64,000 nt of DNA, from positions 2,604,001 through 2,668,000 of the forward strand of contig OY725504.1 of the NCBI GenBank assembly GCA_963281255.1, given 5' to 3'. Under the pieces are notes generated by a model. That model searched no databases, was not told the DNA's origin, and saw only the letters and a list, made by a program, of their open reading frames with translations. The DNA comes from Aphrocallistes beatrix (taxonomy: Eukaryota; Porifera; Hexactinellida; Sceptrulophora; Aphrocallistidae). The position numbers and the translations under genes were made by a program. Each line of letters starts with the position of its first letter. Positions within the stretch are counted from its first letter, which is position 1. Below, piece by piece: positions 33,932 through 43,645 of this stretch.

Positions 33932-34697
33932 CAGGGTGGGGAATAAGTTCTGCCACAAGCTTCATTAGGTATAAAATTTCTTATACTCAAACAATCTTAG
34001 TTATTATGGTCCTTAGAGATTCTAATTCGAATATTTTCGATGATTTTAAAAGATTTTTCGATTCTATGACTTAGAAATGTGTTTTGTATGGTGAGTTTTG
34101 GGAAAAGAAAATGTGTCCTGGTCCGCAGCGAAAATCGAGAATCAGGGCCCACTGCTTCTGTTAAAAATGTCTTCATAATCGATGTCCCATGACGATTTAG
34201 CACCTGGTAGCTTTCATTCGCCATAGAAATATTTCATAAATCCACTGAATTCGTTATCAAAACGAGAAAAAGTTATTCAGTCGCAGTTCAAATTAGGTAC
34301 ATTTTGCAAAATTCCCCAAATGGCACTTTTTTTTCACATCACAAAGAAATCTGATCCAATTGGTCTTCAAAATGCACTGGTCTGAACATCTTATATCACT
34401 ACAAATTTAGAGTGTTCGAGGAAAATGTGTGAGCTAATTTTTCCTAGAATTTGGACTCTGGGAAGATAACTTGAAAAGCAGTGGGCCCTGATTCACGATT
34501 TTCGCTGCGGACCAGGACACATTTTTTTTTCTCAAAACTCACCATACAAAACACATTTCTAAGTCATAGAATCGAAAAATCTTTTAAAATCATTGAGGAT
34601 ATTCGAATTACAATCTCTAAGGACCATAATAAGATCGTTTGAGTATAAGAAATGTTATACCTAATGAAGCTTGTGGCAGAACTTATTCTCCACCTTG
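33932..34697. mobile_element. Palindromic mariner-type MITE, 766 bp
   Basis: TA-flanked. The ends CAGGGTGGGGAATAAGTTC and GAACTTATTCTCCACCTTG continue as long inverted arms (GTGTCCTGGTCCGCAGCGAA versus TTCGCTGCGGACCAGGACAC). A fragment of the same family lies at 45757-45935. The minus-strand open frame inside is an arm artefact. Confidence 0.85.
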
Positions 34698-35574
34698 TAG
34701 TATCATTAATGTATAGGAAACTGCTTTATTTGCAGTTTTTACTTCACTAAACCTAAGCTCTAACAGTTATAGTTTTAAAGTTGTAGCATTTCAATGGACA
34801 GCTAAATGGGGAAATCTTTGTCCGTACTACGTAATCATTTGGTTGTAACCTTTGAACGGATTGTCTGATTTGGAAAATACTTTCCTCTATGTATATATCG
34901 AATCATACTTGACATTTTATTAGCATAGAATATCTCTAATTAGTTAATATCACTTCTAAACAATTCCAAAGAGAATTGTATCAAAAATTGGATTTCGGAC
35001 ATCGGGTGTCGAAAATTTGTCTTCCGATACTTGGACTTTTTTGACTTTTTGATATGTTTTCAAGGATGCTTTTGACTAACTTCACTGATATTTTGGTCTT
35101 GTTCGGAATTTTTTTTAGGGGTTTTACTCTATTTTTTTCCATTGATCCTGGACTATCTGGTGATCCTAGAAATAGATTAGGATTCGGAATCGAAATAGAG
35201 CCAAATCATCATGTTTTGTGAAATATCATTATGTAGTAGTAATAGGAACTACAAACTGCATAATATTAGATCAGAGCTTGCTAAGACTTCTAAGCGAATG
35301 TCTCAAAATTTCACGCAAGTTGTACATCCATGTTTCTTGTTATATAAGTGCAATCCATGGTTCTTGTTATATATAAGAATTTCACGCAACAGGCCTCTCA
35401 ACCTGAAAATAAATGGTGAAAAATCGTGAAATATTGGAAAAATAGTATTACAACAGTGGTTCTGAATCATGTGACACACGACGAGATCTTGAGAGTTGAG
35501 AAACCTGGTATATATAGGATGTAAATACGTAGATGAAGTCATCCTGAATTTATAGTACTCTTCCTAAACATATA

Positions 35575-35761
35575 CAGTCGACTCCGCTTAATAGGATCAC
35601 TGTTTAATCTGGTCAACCGCTTGATCGAGCCACCTTTGACAGGACCAGAATAGCTCCCACACATTGAAGCTAGTACAAAATATTTACGGTTAATAGGGTT
35701 CTCCGCTTAATCGGGCCAAAATGTCCTCTGCCCGATGTGACCCTATTAAGCGGATCGACTG
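35575..35761. mobile_element. T188 Tigger-like MITE, copy 3
   Basis: Ends CAGTCGACTCCGCTTAATAG and TTAAGCGGATCGACTG. 187 bp, preceded by TA. The right TA is altered (TG). Confidence 0.85.
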
Positions 35762-35899
35762 TGTCTAATATTACACGAAGTTGTCATCTTAATATCAGAT
35801 AGCTCGTAAAACTGAAATTTATGAGTTTTAATAGTATAGTACGTAGTATGTTATTATAGCATACTACTATACTAGTAAATTCTAAGACCTTGGTCACTA

Positions 35900-36220
35900 C
35901 AGTCCACTTCGGAAAACCGGGACTTCCTTAAACCGGGGCGCATCTGAGAAAAATATGGTCGTGTTCTATACAAATTACTCTGGGAAACCGGAGCGCTTGT
36001 TCGAAAACTGGGACGAGTTTGGATGATATTGTTCTTTGCAAAATTATGTTTTAGTTTAAAACATTCCATTTGTATATGCTTAATGTATGAAGTGTTGTTA
36101 CACAGCATTTATGGGTGTAGGTGCCATAATGAATTAGAGTCAAAGTAGAAATTTACTGTCATCGAAAACCGAGGCGCCCAGCTCTGGTCCCGAGGTGCCC
36201 CGGTTTTCGGAAGTGGACTG
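35900..36220. mobile_element. pogo-like MITE next to the RMND5 terminal exon
   Basis: TA-flanked, 321 bp. Inverted ends are CAGTCCACTTCGGAAAACCG and CGGTTTTCGGAAGTGGACTG. It ends 92 bp before the RMND5 terminal exon. Confidence 0.85.
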
Positions 36221-36312
36221 TATATTGGTTCTTTCATTTTTAAATTATGATTTTCGAACTAATAACCTTAAAATAAAGGTTTACTTTATTTACCAAGCAT
36301 ATATTTTTATAG

Positions 36313-37035
36313 ATGAACTTCTATCTGAGAATCAACAATATTTCAACATCTATTATCAACAAGGATCTAGAACCTGCATTAGACTGGTGTAGAACTAATC
36401 AGAAAGATCTCTTGAAATTAGGGAGTCATTTGGAATTGAAACTATTCCAACTCCGTTTTTTACTTCTGCTTAAGAATGGATATATAAACGAGGCTCTTCA
36501 ATTTGCTCAAGATATGTACCACTTAGTGTTACAGTACCCAAATGAGATAGAGAAGGTGTTGGGCTGTGTTGCCTATGCAAATGTTTCTCTTATCAACAGT
36601 CCTTATGCTTCTCTGTGCACTGATTCCCAATGGATATTAGTGTCACAATTATTCAAGAGTGATGCATTTAGGCTACAACAACTGCCTGTCAAATGTCCCC
36701 TCAGTACAGTTATCAATGCTGGGTGTCTAGCAATTCCATCACTCGTCAGGATGAAATCTGTTATTCTTCAGCAGGAGAAATATGATCTCTCAAAATATGA
36801 CGAACTGCCTGTTGAGATTGATCTAGAGCCTAGCATGAGATTTCATAGCATATTTGCATGTCCGATTCTTAGACAACAGGCATTGGATGAGGGATCCCAG
36901 CCAGTGCGTTTAGTTTGCGGACACCTTATCGGATATGATTCAATGAAAAAAGTGAGTGGCTCCCATGGACAATTCAAATGTCCATATTGCCCCGTTCAAA
37001 TGCATGAGTCTGAAGTAATGCACATAATATTGTAG
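36313..37035 (+). CDS. RMND5: RMND5-type E3 ubiquitin ligase subunit, terminal coding exon
   Basis: 240 codons ending in TAG at 37033, preceded by a polypyrimidine-poor acceptor (TTTTTATAG). Exon residues ~1-70 form the CTLH region (DLEPALDW, then HLELKLFQLRFLLLLKNGYI, EALQFAQ). Residues ~75-165 are the CRA-like helical part. Residues 181-226 are the degenerate RING of the family: FACPILRQQ with Cys183, LVCGH with Cys202/His204, and KCPYC with Cys223/Cys226. Fewer zinc ligands than a classical RING is normal for RMND5/Gid2. The exon continues in phase 0 from the exon ending at 5561. Because the first residue here is internal, the ATG at 36313 is a coincidence of splicing, not the start. The reading frame is intact, unlike every transposon frame around it, which supports a living host gene. 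Confidence 0.93.
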   Translation: MNFYLRINNISTSIINKDLEPALDWCRTNQKDLLKLGSHLELKLFQLRFLLLLKNGYINEALQFAQDMYHLVLQYPNEIEKVLGCVAYANVSLINSPYASLCTDSQWILVSQLFKSDAFRLQQLPVKCPLSTVINAGCLAIPSLVRMKSVILQQEKYDLSKYDELPVEIDLEPSMRFHSIFACPILRQQALDEGSQPVRLVCGHLIGYDSMKKVSGSHGQFKCPYCPVQMHESEVMHIIL

Positions 37036-37171
37036 ACATTTACACTTAGCGGAGAGCACTTGTAAGATTATAAATGAGATCTAAATTTGTGATTGATCAA
37101 AGTTGGGCCTGATATTTGACTTGGATATTTATTATTTTCAGACTCGAAGTACTTATACCATGTTTAATTTG

Positions 37172-37177
37172 AATAAA
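37172..37177 (+). other. Poly(A) signal of the RMND5-type gene
   Basis: AATAAA, 137 bp after the stop codon and followed by less structured AT-rich sequence. It implies a short 3' UTR of roughly 160 bp. Confidence 0.7.
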
Positions 37178-37199
37178 GGAAATCATACCCCCGTTCATT

Positions 37200-37560
37200 G
37201 AGCCTTTATCTGCTCAATACTGTTTGAAATGTGCATTATTTACTTTAATTTGACTGTAAACAATTCATTAATTATTTAATAATAATATTAGGCTAACATT
37301 CGGTGAAATGAATCCATTTAGAAAATATCAAAAAAGCCTTGATTGGGGCAATAAACTTAAAATTTCTTGTTAAACTTGCATATTCGTTACCTAAAAACTC
37401 CTAATCCCTCTTTAGGAGATTTAGTATGTGAAAATTCCGACATGGAGCAACATCTGCAAAGAGATCTTTTTGCAAAACTTAGTGAGTTTCATGCCATCTT
37501 GATTCTCTTGACAGAGATCAAAGTAGAATTCTAAACATCAAGTTAGAACGTTTTTGAGAA
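37200..37560. other. Intergenic sequence
   Basis: AT-rich, no gene or repeat recognised between the RMND5 3' end and the next R500 tag (ATCCTTACTATTAAAACTCG at 37563). Confidence 0.5.
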
Positions 37561-37604
37561 TTATCCTTACTATTAAAACTCGAGTAATATATATTTATTT
37601 ATTT

Positions 37605-38099
37605 ACAAGCGCACTTCGCTTGATTGCGCTGCGCGGCTGGCGGACACTTTGTGTCCGCCGGAGGCTCCCTTCGGTCGCCTGGGATCACATTGGTTAATTA
37701 TAAGGGAGATAACATCTCTAAATATGTCCATCATAGTGTTAAAATCGATTTCACTCGGAAAATCACATAAATTTGACAATTATAAAATTTTTGAAGTGTA
37801 ATGATGACGTCATAACAAAGTGATGAGTCATCATTTTTTGATGATAGTTGCATCATATGTGTGATATGTTAGTATACATATTCTATTAAATTTTCAGTCT
37901 TCTATCACCTATAATGGCTGAGTTATACTCGAATAACTGTGTTGTTTAACTTAAAAAATGTGACAATGACGTCATAATTCCATGTTGAGTCGACATTTTG
38001 CTCTGAACTCAGAACTTACTGGAGCCATAGCCAAAAATCTCCCACATGCCAAAAATCAGCCTTCTGCGCCCGGCAGTTTCTTTAATCAATTCGTTACAG
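37605..38099 (-). mobile_element. R500 repeat copy
   Basis: Full-length reverse copy (ACAAGCGCACTTCGCTTG to CAATTCGTTACAG) with full GC hairpin and both CRE sites. It forms the left half of a palindromic dimer with the next copy, with tag and TA tract in between. Confidence 0.9.
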
Positions 38100-38142
38100 A
38101 TATATATATATATAGTACAATAATCGAGTTTTAATAGTAAGG

Positions 38143-38176
<34 letters not shown>

Positions 38177-38537
38177 GTAACGAATTGATTGAAGAAACTG
38201 CCAGTCACAGAAAGCTGATTTTTGGCATGTGGGAGTATTTTGGCTATGGCTCCAGTAAGTTCTGAGTTCAGAGCAAAATGTCGACTCATCATGGAATCAT
38301 GACGTCATTGTCACATTTTTAAAAGTTAGGCAACAGTTATTCGGGCATAACTCAGCCATTATAGGAGATAGCAGGCTGAAATTTTAATAGATTATGTATA
38401 TTAATACATCTCACCTATGGCACAACTATCATCAAAAAATGATGACTCATCACCCTGTTATGACGTCATCATTACGCATCAAAATTTAAAAAATTGGTGT
38501 TTTTTCGAGTTATATCGATTTTAAAACTAAGATGGAC

Positions 38538-40368
38538 CGTGACCTATGTTATAATAAGGCCTATTCACTGGACTTTGGATTTGTACCATGGCTATTTTCA
38601 AAGGCCATTGATATTTCAATATAGTAGAAAAGTTTATTTGTAATATTGCTAATATTAATAAAAATAGACGAATCAATGTGTAGTTATATCATTAGCAATA
38701 AAATAAATGCATTTTAATAAGTGAAATTGCATTTGCTAAAATAGATACTATGTAATTCTGGAATGTAATCTATGTAGAAAGGTGGATGAAGACAAGACTT
38801 AGTTAGGTTTCAATTTCTTTAACTTTCTAGTATTGTCTGTCTTATCTGCTTGTAGGGCATTCAAGTTTTTAACTTTATTAGAAAGGATGCAGTTAGAAGT
38901 AGAAGTTAGCAGTTTGGCTAATATATTCCATCTGAGTATACCACAATCTTTACAGACTCCTCTTCAGAACTCTGCATATTCGTTTTCTATTATGGTAGTT
39001 GACAAGCTCACTAATATACTCTTTGAAGGTCCAGTCATAAAATTATCCATTAAGGTTAGGTTGTTCTCGATCGACGAAATAAGTTTCCACACTGTGACAA
39101 TAGCTTCGATGACAGAGTTGCTAGGCCATTTGAGTGAACCTCGATCGATAATTTGAATAAGTTTATATTTCGAGTCAGATGGTTCCTCAAATTCCATATC
39201 TTTTATTTCTGTGAGGAGGGAGAGACAGGTTGTGCACTTTCTAGAATGCTTGTAATACACGTGTACGGCATACCCTGCTATAAAAGTTAATGCCTGAAGA
39301 ATTGGCGGTGGTAGATGATTGATCAAGTTCTTCCAATAAAATATCAATGTGCCTTATGTCGTTGATAGTAGGTAAGGATAGCAAAATGTTTTGACCATCA
39401 CGACATCCAATAGTGTGTAGTGTATCAGTTATTGTTAACGAACGAGCAATAAAAATACTGTTGTTCATGATACAGGGCTTGATGAAATGTAGACTTGTAG
39501 CATCGGTGGACCAACTAGTCCACTGTTTAGGCAAATCGAATGGTTTTCGTTTAGACACTAATTCTTGTAGCGTGGTTACTTTATATTGTTCTTCTTAAGC
39601 CGAAATTCTCCTAAACTCTGTTCTACAGCTATAAAGAATAGCTTATCATCCCGGGCTGAACGGTCTAATCGCTGTGGATTAGAATGTGAAGATGAAGATA
39701 AGTAACTGGGACAGTTAGGGAGGACTCTGGGGATTGCGTTTTTACGTAATTTGGGAATAGTTCGCTGAATTTCCAAAACGGATCCATCCTGTTGAGGTAT
39801 TGAGAAATTGGTCTCGATGTCTTCGGGAAGAAAATGTTTCGCACAGACATATATATTCTTCAGGTCTTCAATACCTTCTCTGGAGAGTGCTCGCAACCAC
39901 TGATTGACCAAGTCAGGTGTACAAGTCGGGAGTTTGAAAACTGGAGTATAAGATTCTCCTGCATAGTTGCTTCGGCATCCTGGTGCAGAACACTTGTTGG
40001 GCATTACGTTATAAGCCAATAAAACAATATAGGTATCAAATACTTGAGTGATCAAGTTGTTTAATAATCTAAACTCATAAAATATAAAAAATATTTTTAA
40101 AAATCAATTGACTGGGGGAAAAAATATACGTAATGAGAATAATAATATTCTCTAGCCATATACGCCAGCACAATGGAAACATTTAACTAATTTAGAATAT
40201 TTTATAATATAATATAGCTATTGTTGTATGAGGAAATGCATTGCTAATTACCATTTAAGGAAATTTTCAAGATTATGGGTAATTAACAAAATGGCCTATG
40301 GCCTTCGAAAATATCCATGGTACAAATCCAAAGTCCAGTGAATAGGCCTTATTATAACGTAGGTCACG
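38538..40368 (-). mobile_element. P/THAP-type DNA transposon with 7-bp target duplication
   Basis: The ends are nearly identical inverted repeats over about 75 bp. Both read inward as CGTGACCTA(T/C)GTTATAA, then AAGGCCTATTCACTGGAC. They are flanked by GATGGAC (38531-38537 and 40369-40375). 1831 bp. It contains the THAP-domain remnant at 38964-40004. Confidence 0.88.
38964..40004 (-). pseudogene. THAP-domain P-element-like transposase, internally deleted
   Basis: The minus strand begins MPNKCSAPGCRSNY at 40004, a THAP (C2CH) DNA-binding domain with the second half YVCAKHF about 60 residues later and a basic/coiled stretch after it. Near 39585 a frame change links to a segment with W(T)SWSTDATSLHFIKP and IARSLTITD (39241-39558). 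The following frame (38964-39347) has LQALTFIAGYAVH and CTTCLSLLTE, resembling the C-terminal YIAGY...C..C motif of P/THAP9-like transposases. The large central catalytic region expected between them is missing, since the two frames overlap. The copy is therefore a deletion derivative and could only move with help. Family assignment of the C-terminal half is an inference. Confidence 0.7.
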
Positions 40369-40498
40369 GATGGACATATTTAGGGATGATATCTCCCTTA
40401 TAATTAACCAATGTCACCTCCAGGCGATCGAAGGGAGCATCCGGCGGACACAAAGTGTCCGCCAGCCGCGCAGCGCAAGCAAGCGAAGCGCGCTTGTC

Positions 40499-40553
40499 CT
40501 TACTATTAAAACTCGATTAATGTGTATGTATGTGTGTATACATATATATATAT
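40499..40553 (+). repeat. R500 tag and TA tract
   Basis: CCTTACTATTAAAACTCG follows the previous copy's GCGCGCTTGT without any gap, then a TG/TA tract leads into the next R500 body. It shows end-to-start tandem joining of two copies. Confidence 0.85.
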
Positions 40554-40554
40554 A

Positions 40555-41053
40555 TCTGTAACGAATTGATTGAAGAAACTGCCAGGCATAGAAAGCTGAA
40601 TTTTGGCATGTGGGAATTTTTTGGCTATGGCTCCAGTAAGTTCTGAGTTCAGATCAAAATGTCCACTCATCATGGAAATATGACGTCATTGTCACCTTTT
40701 TTATAATTAGAAATTTCAGTTTTTCGACCATAACTCTGCCATTTTAACTGATAGAAGGCTGAAATTTGAATAGAATGTGTATATTAATATACCTCACATA
40801 TGATATACCTATCGCCAAAAATGATGACTCATCACTCTGTGATGACGTCATCATTATCCATCAAACATTGTAAGAATTGACAAATTTGGTGATTTTTCGT
40901 GCGATCTCGATTATGACAGTAGGACAGACGTATTTAGAGATGTTATCTCCCATATAATTAATCAATGGTGACCACAGGCGTCCAAAGTGCGCCTCCGGCG
41001 GACACAAAGTGTCCGCCAGTCCCGCAGCGCGCAAGCAAGCGAAGCGCGCTTGT
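40555..41053 (+). mobile_element. R500 repeat copy
   Basis: Full-length forward copy (CTGTAACGAATTGATTG to GCGAAGCGCGCTTGT) with two CRE sites (the second as GATGACGTCATC) and ATGATGACTCATCA. Confidence 0.9.
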
Positions 41054-41104
41054 AAAAGTTGAAAGTTGAAAGCCCGATAATATTGCGGAGCCATTGGCTT
41101 CAAT

Positions 41105-41405
41105 AGGGTGTGCGGCTGACGGACACTTTGTGTCCACCAGAGCCGCCCTTTGGGTACCTAGGCATAATTTGATTAATTATATGGTAGATAACATTTCTAA
41201 ATACTTCTGTCTTACTTAATCGATATCACTCGAAAAATCCCAAAATTTGTTTTCAGCTTTTGTTGCGAAAATGATGACGTCATAATTGTGATGAGTCACC
41301 ATTTTTCGGTGAGAGTTGTATCATTTGTGATGTATATTAGTAATATCACATTCTATTTAAATTTCAACCTTCTATCACCAAAATAGCTGAGTTATAGTAG
41401 AAAAA
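41105..41405 (-). mobile_element. R500 repeat copy truncated by a foldback
   Basis: Reverse copy from GTGCGGCTGACGGACAC to AGCTGAGTTATAGTAG, where the 2.15 kb palindrome starts. Confidence 0.8.
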
Positions 41406-43557
41406 TAAGCCACTGATATGTCTTTACTTTAGTGAAATTTCAGATCAATCGGTCATGTGATTTTCGACTTATGACGTCACAAAATTTTGAATTTTTGCTG
41501 TTTGACCAAGGATTTTCACAATGGTAAAATCACCATCCCATATTAAACTCGAATAACGGTTTCCATATGTTCTCTTTGAGTTATTCACATTTTTGTACCT
41601 GTAAACGCTTTCTATATATAACCCAAAATTTGATCCCCTTATAAAATATAATATAAAATTGACCTGACAAATCTCAATTTATACCATTTGAAAATGCTTT
41701 TATGTCTTCCTCTATAATATCGCTCATTCTTACAACATTCTGTAATTCATATGTACATCAGGAATTATAAGTCTGTTGTATATTTGACCGCAGATAGACT
41801 AAACATAAACAGTGCAATGCTGTTGTTGCTATGTAATAGGAATGCAATAAATGTCACTAATGAGTTGAAAAGTTAATTTAGGAGGACTAATATTTGCTGA
41901 ACAATCCGATATTGTGTCCGACCATAGCACTCTGTACATAAGCCCTCCCATCTAAATCTCAAAAATGGACCAGGGATACAGTTGAAGATGGTTGAACAAA
42001 TACATGATCTGCCTAAAATCATGAACGACGCAGAATAGAGCTTCGGAGTGTATTACCAGCATATATAAATGGTGGGGGGGCTGCATTAGTTCGAATCTGT
42101 ATGTAGGCGTTAGTTCGAATCGACTTTGTTAATGCAATCATTTGTTCGAATCCAATTCGGAATTAACGTAAATTAAAGGATAATATTAGGGAAGAGATAT
42201 TTATAAGGACTGAGGGAAAAGCAGCATTTTCTGCTGAGAATTCGATTCGAACTAACGACTACTTTGAAATTCGAACTAATGCATGCGCCCCATATAAATA
42301 TGGCGCCATAGTATTCATATCCGTTGTTAAAATTTCGATTAGTCATCATGTGATTGTACAATATGTTATATTTGGGACAAATTTAGTGATTTTCAGAGGT
42401 TGTTTATGGGCACTTCTAAGTAGTTTTATTATAGATTCTTTCGTATATAACTGAGCTGTGAATGGGTTGATGCGAAAAGTTTGATTTTTTTATGGAATGT
42501 AGTAACATTCCATTAAAAAATCAAACTTTTCGCATCAACCCATTCACAGCTCAGTTATATACGAAAGAAACTATAATAAAACTACTTAGAAGTGCCCATA
42601 AACAACCTCTGAAAATCACTAAATTTGTCCCAAATATAACATATTGTACAATCACATGATGACTAATCGAAATTTTAACAACGGATATGAATACTTTGGC
42701 GCCATATTTATATATGCTGGTAATACATTCCGAAGCTCTATTCTGCGCCGTTCATGATTTTAGGCAGATCATGTATTTCTTCGACCATCTTCGACCGCAT
42801 CCCTGGTCCATTTTTGAGATTTAGATGGGAGGCCCTATGTACAGAGTGCTATGATCGGAATAAATATCAGATTGTTTAGCAAATATTTGTCCTCCTAAAT
42901 TAACTTTTCAACTCATTAGTGACATTTATTGCATTCCTATTACATAGCAACAACAGCATTGCACTGTTTATGTTTAGTCTGGCTGGTCAAATATACAACA
43001 GATTTATAATTCTTAATGCACATATCAATTGCAGAATGTTGTAAGAATGAGTGATATTATAGAGAAAGGCATAAAAGCATTTTCAAAATGGTAGAAATTG
43101 AGAGTTTTCAGGTCAATTTTATATTTTTACAAAAGGGACAAAATTTTGGGTTATATATAGAAAGCGTTTACAGCTACAAAAATGTGAATAACTCAAAGAG
43201 AACATATGGAAACCTTTTTATACATTGAATTATATCTATAAACAGTAAAATACCAAAAATATAACAGTTTCTAATATATACATTTTTGTTACATCATAGT
43301 TCCGGTTTGTTTCCGGAGTTGGTTTCAGTTCCAGTTTTCACAAAGAAAAGGAACTCAAAACTTAATTTACTCATGTTTTTCGTATTCTCCATATGCAAAA
43401 ACATAAGTATAGCAATTTATGAAAGAGTTAGATGAATATTTTTCGAGTTATTCGAGTTTAATATGGGATGGTGAAAATTTTGTGACGTCATAAGTCAAAA
43501 ACCACATGACCGATTGATCTGAAATTTTCCCAAAAGTAAAGACATATCAGTGGCTTG
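41406..43557. mobile_element. 2.15 kb palindromic foldback element
   Basis: Terminal AAGCCACTGATATGTCTTTA mirrors TAAAGACATATCAGTGGCTT. The arms pair to a centre near 42490, with a short loop at ATGGAATGTAGTAACATTCC. The arms differ by a MITE in the left arm (42071-42291), about 230 bp present only in the right arm (about 43215-43445), and scattered substitutions. Inner segments (CATGGAATGT..., ATCCGTTGTTAAAATTT, CACTTCTAAG) are shared with the FB7 family. No coding sequence. Confidence 0.85.
42071..42291. mobile_element. hAT-type MITE in the left palindrome arm
   Basis: The 8-bp duplication ATATAAAT (42063-42070 and 42292-42299) is confirmed by the uninterrupted mirror arm. Ends are GGGGGGGCTGCATTAGTTCG and CGAACTAATGCATGCGCCCC. 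221 bp. Confidence 0.8.
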
Positions 43558-43645
43558 TCGCACAGCAAATTTCAGACAAATCGGTTGATGGTGGTGAAAT
43601 GGCTGGTTGATTTGACATGGAATTCCCCGTACGTATATATATATA

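Larger units (their letters stand above)
29270..35272. mobile_element. Composite large foldback holding hAT and MITEs
   Basis: Outer arms (about 29270-29540 and 34840-35272) and inner arms (about 29545-30080 and 32860-33395) are diverged reverse complements. Examples: CAAAGGAAGATGGGGGAATG at about 29952 versus CATTCCCCCCATCTTCCTTT near 32970, and ACCGTTCAAAGGTTATAACC versus GGTTGTAACCTTTGAACGG. The centre was opened by the hAT element at 30263. Right-arm asymmetry comes from 33400-34840, which includes the MITE at 33932. Confidence 0.7.
5562..36312 (+). other. 30.75 kb intron of the RMND5-type gene
   Basis: The intron runs from the GTAGGT donor at 5562 to the tttttatag acceptor ending at 36312, joining two phase-0 exons whose proteins are adjacent in orthologues (LisH, then CTLH). 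All recognisable content is transposon-derived, and no nested host gene was found. Elements in both orientations are tolerated. Confidence 0.8.
38176..40498 (+). mobile_element. R500 repeat copy split by the P/THAP element
   Basis: The forward body runs 38176-38537 and resumes at 40376 (after the duplicated GATGGAC) to GCGAAGCGCGCTTGT at 40498. Without the insertion it would be a normal ~485-bp copy. Confidence 0.9.

Noticed and set aside
36313-36315. ATG at 36313 as a start codon of an independent gene
   Set aside because: It follows directly on a splice acceptor, and the protein begins in the middle of the CTLH region. The exon at 5310-5561 supplies the preceding LisH part in the same phase.
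40384-40498. CRISPR-like array from recurrent GC-rich GCGCAAGCAAGCG segments
   Set aside because: The window is eukaryotic, and the segments are termini of dispersed ~500-bp repeats, not short regularly spaced direct repeats.
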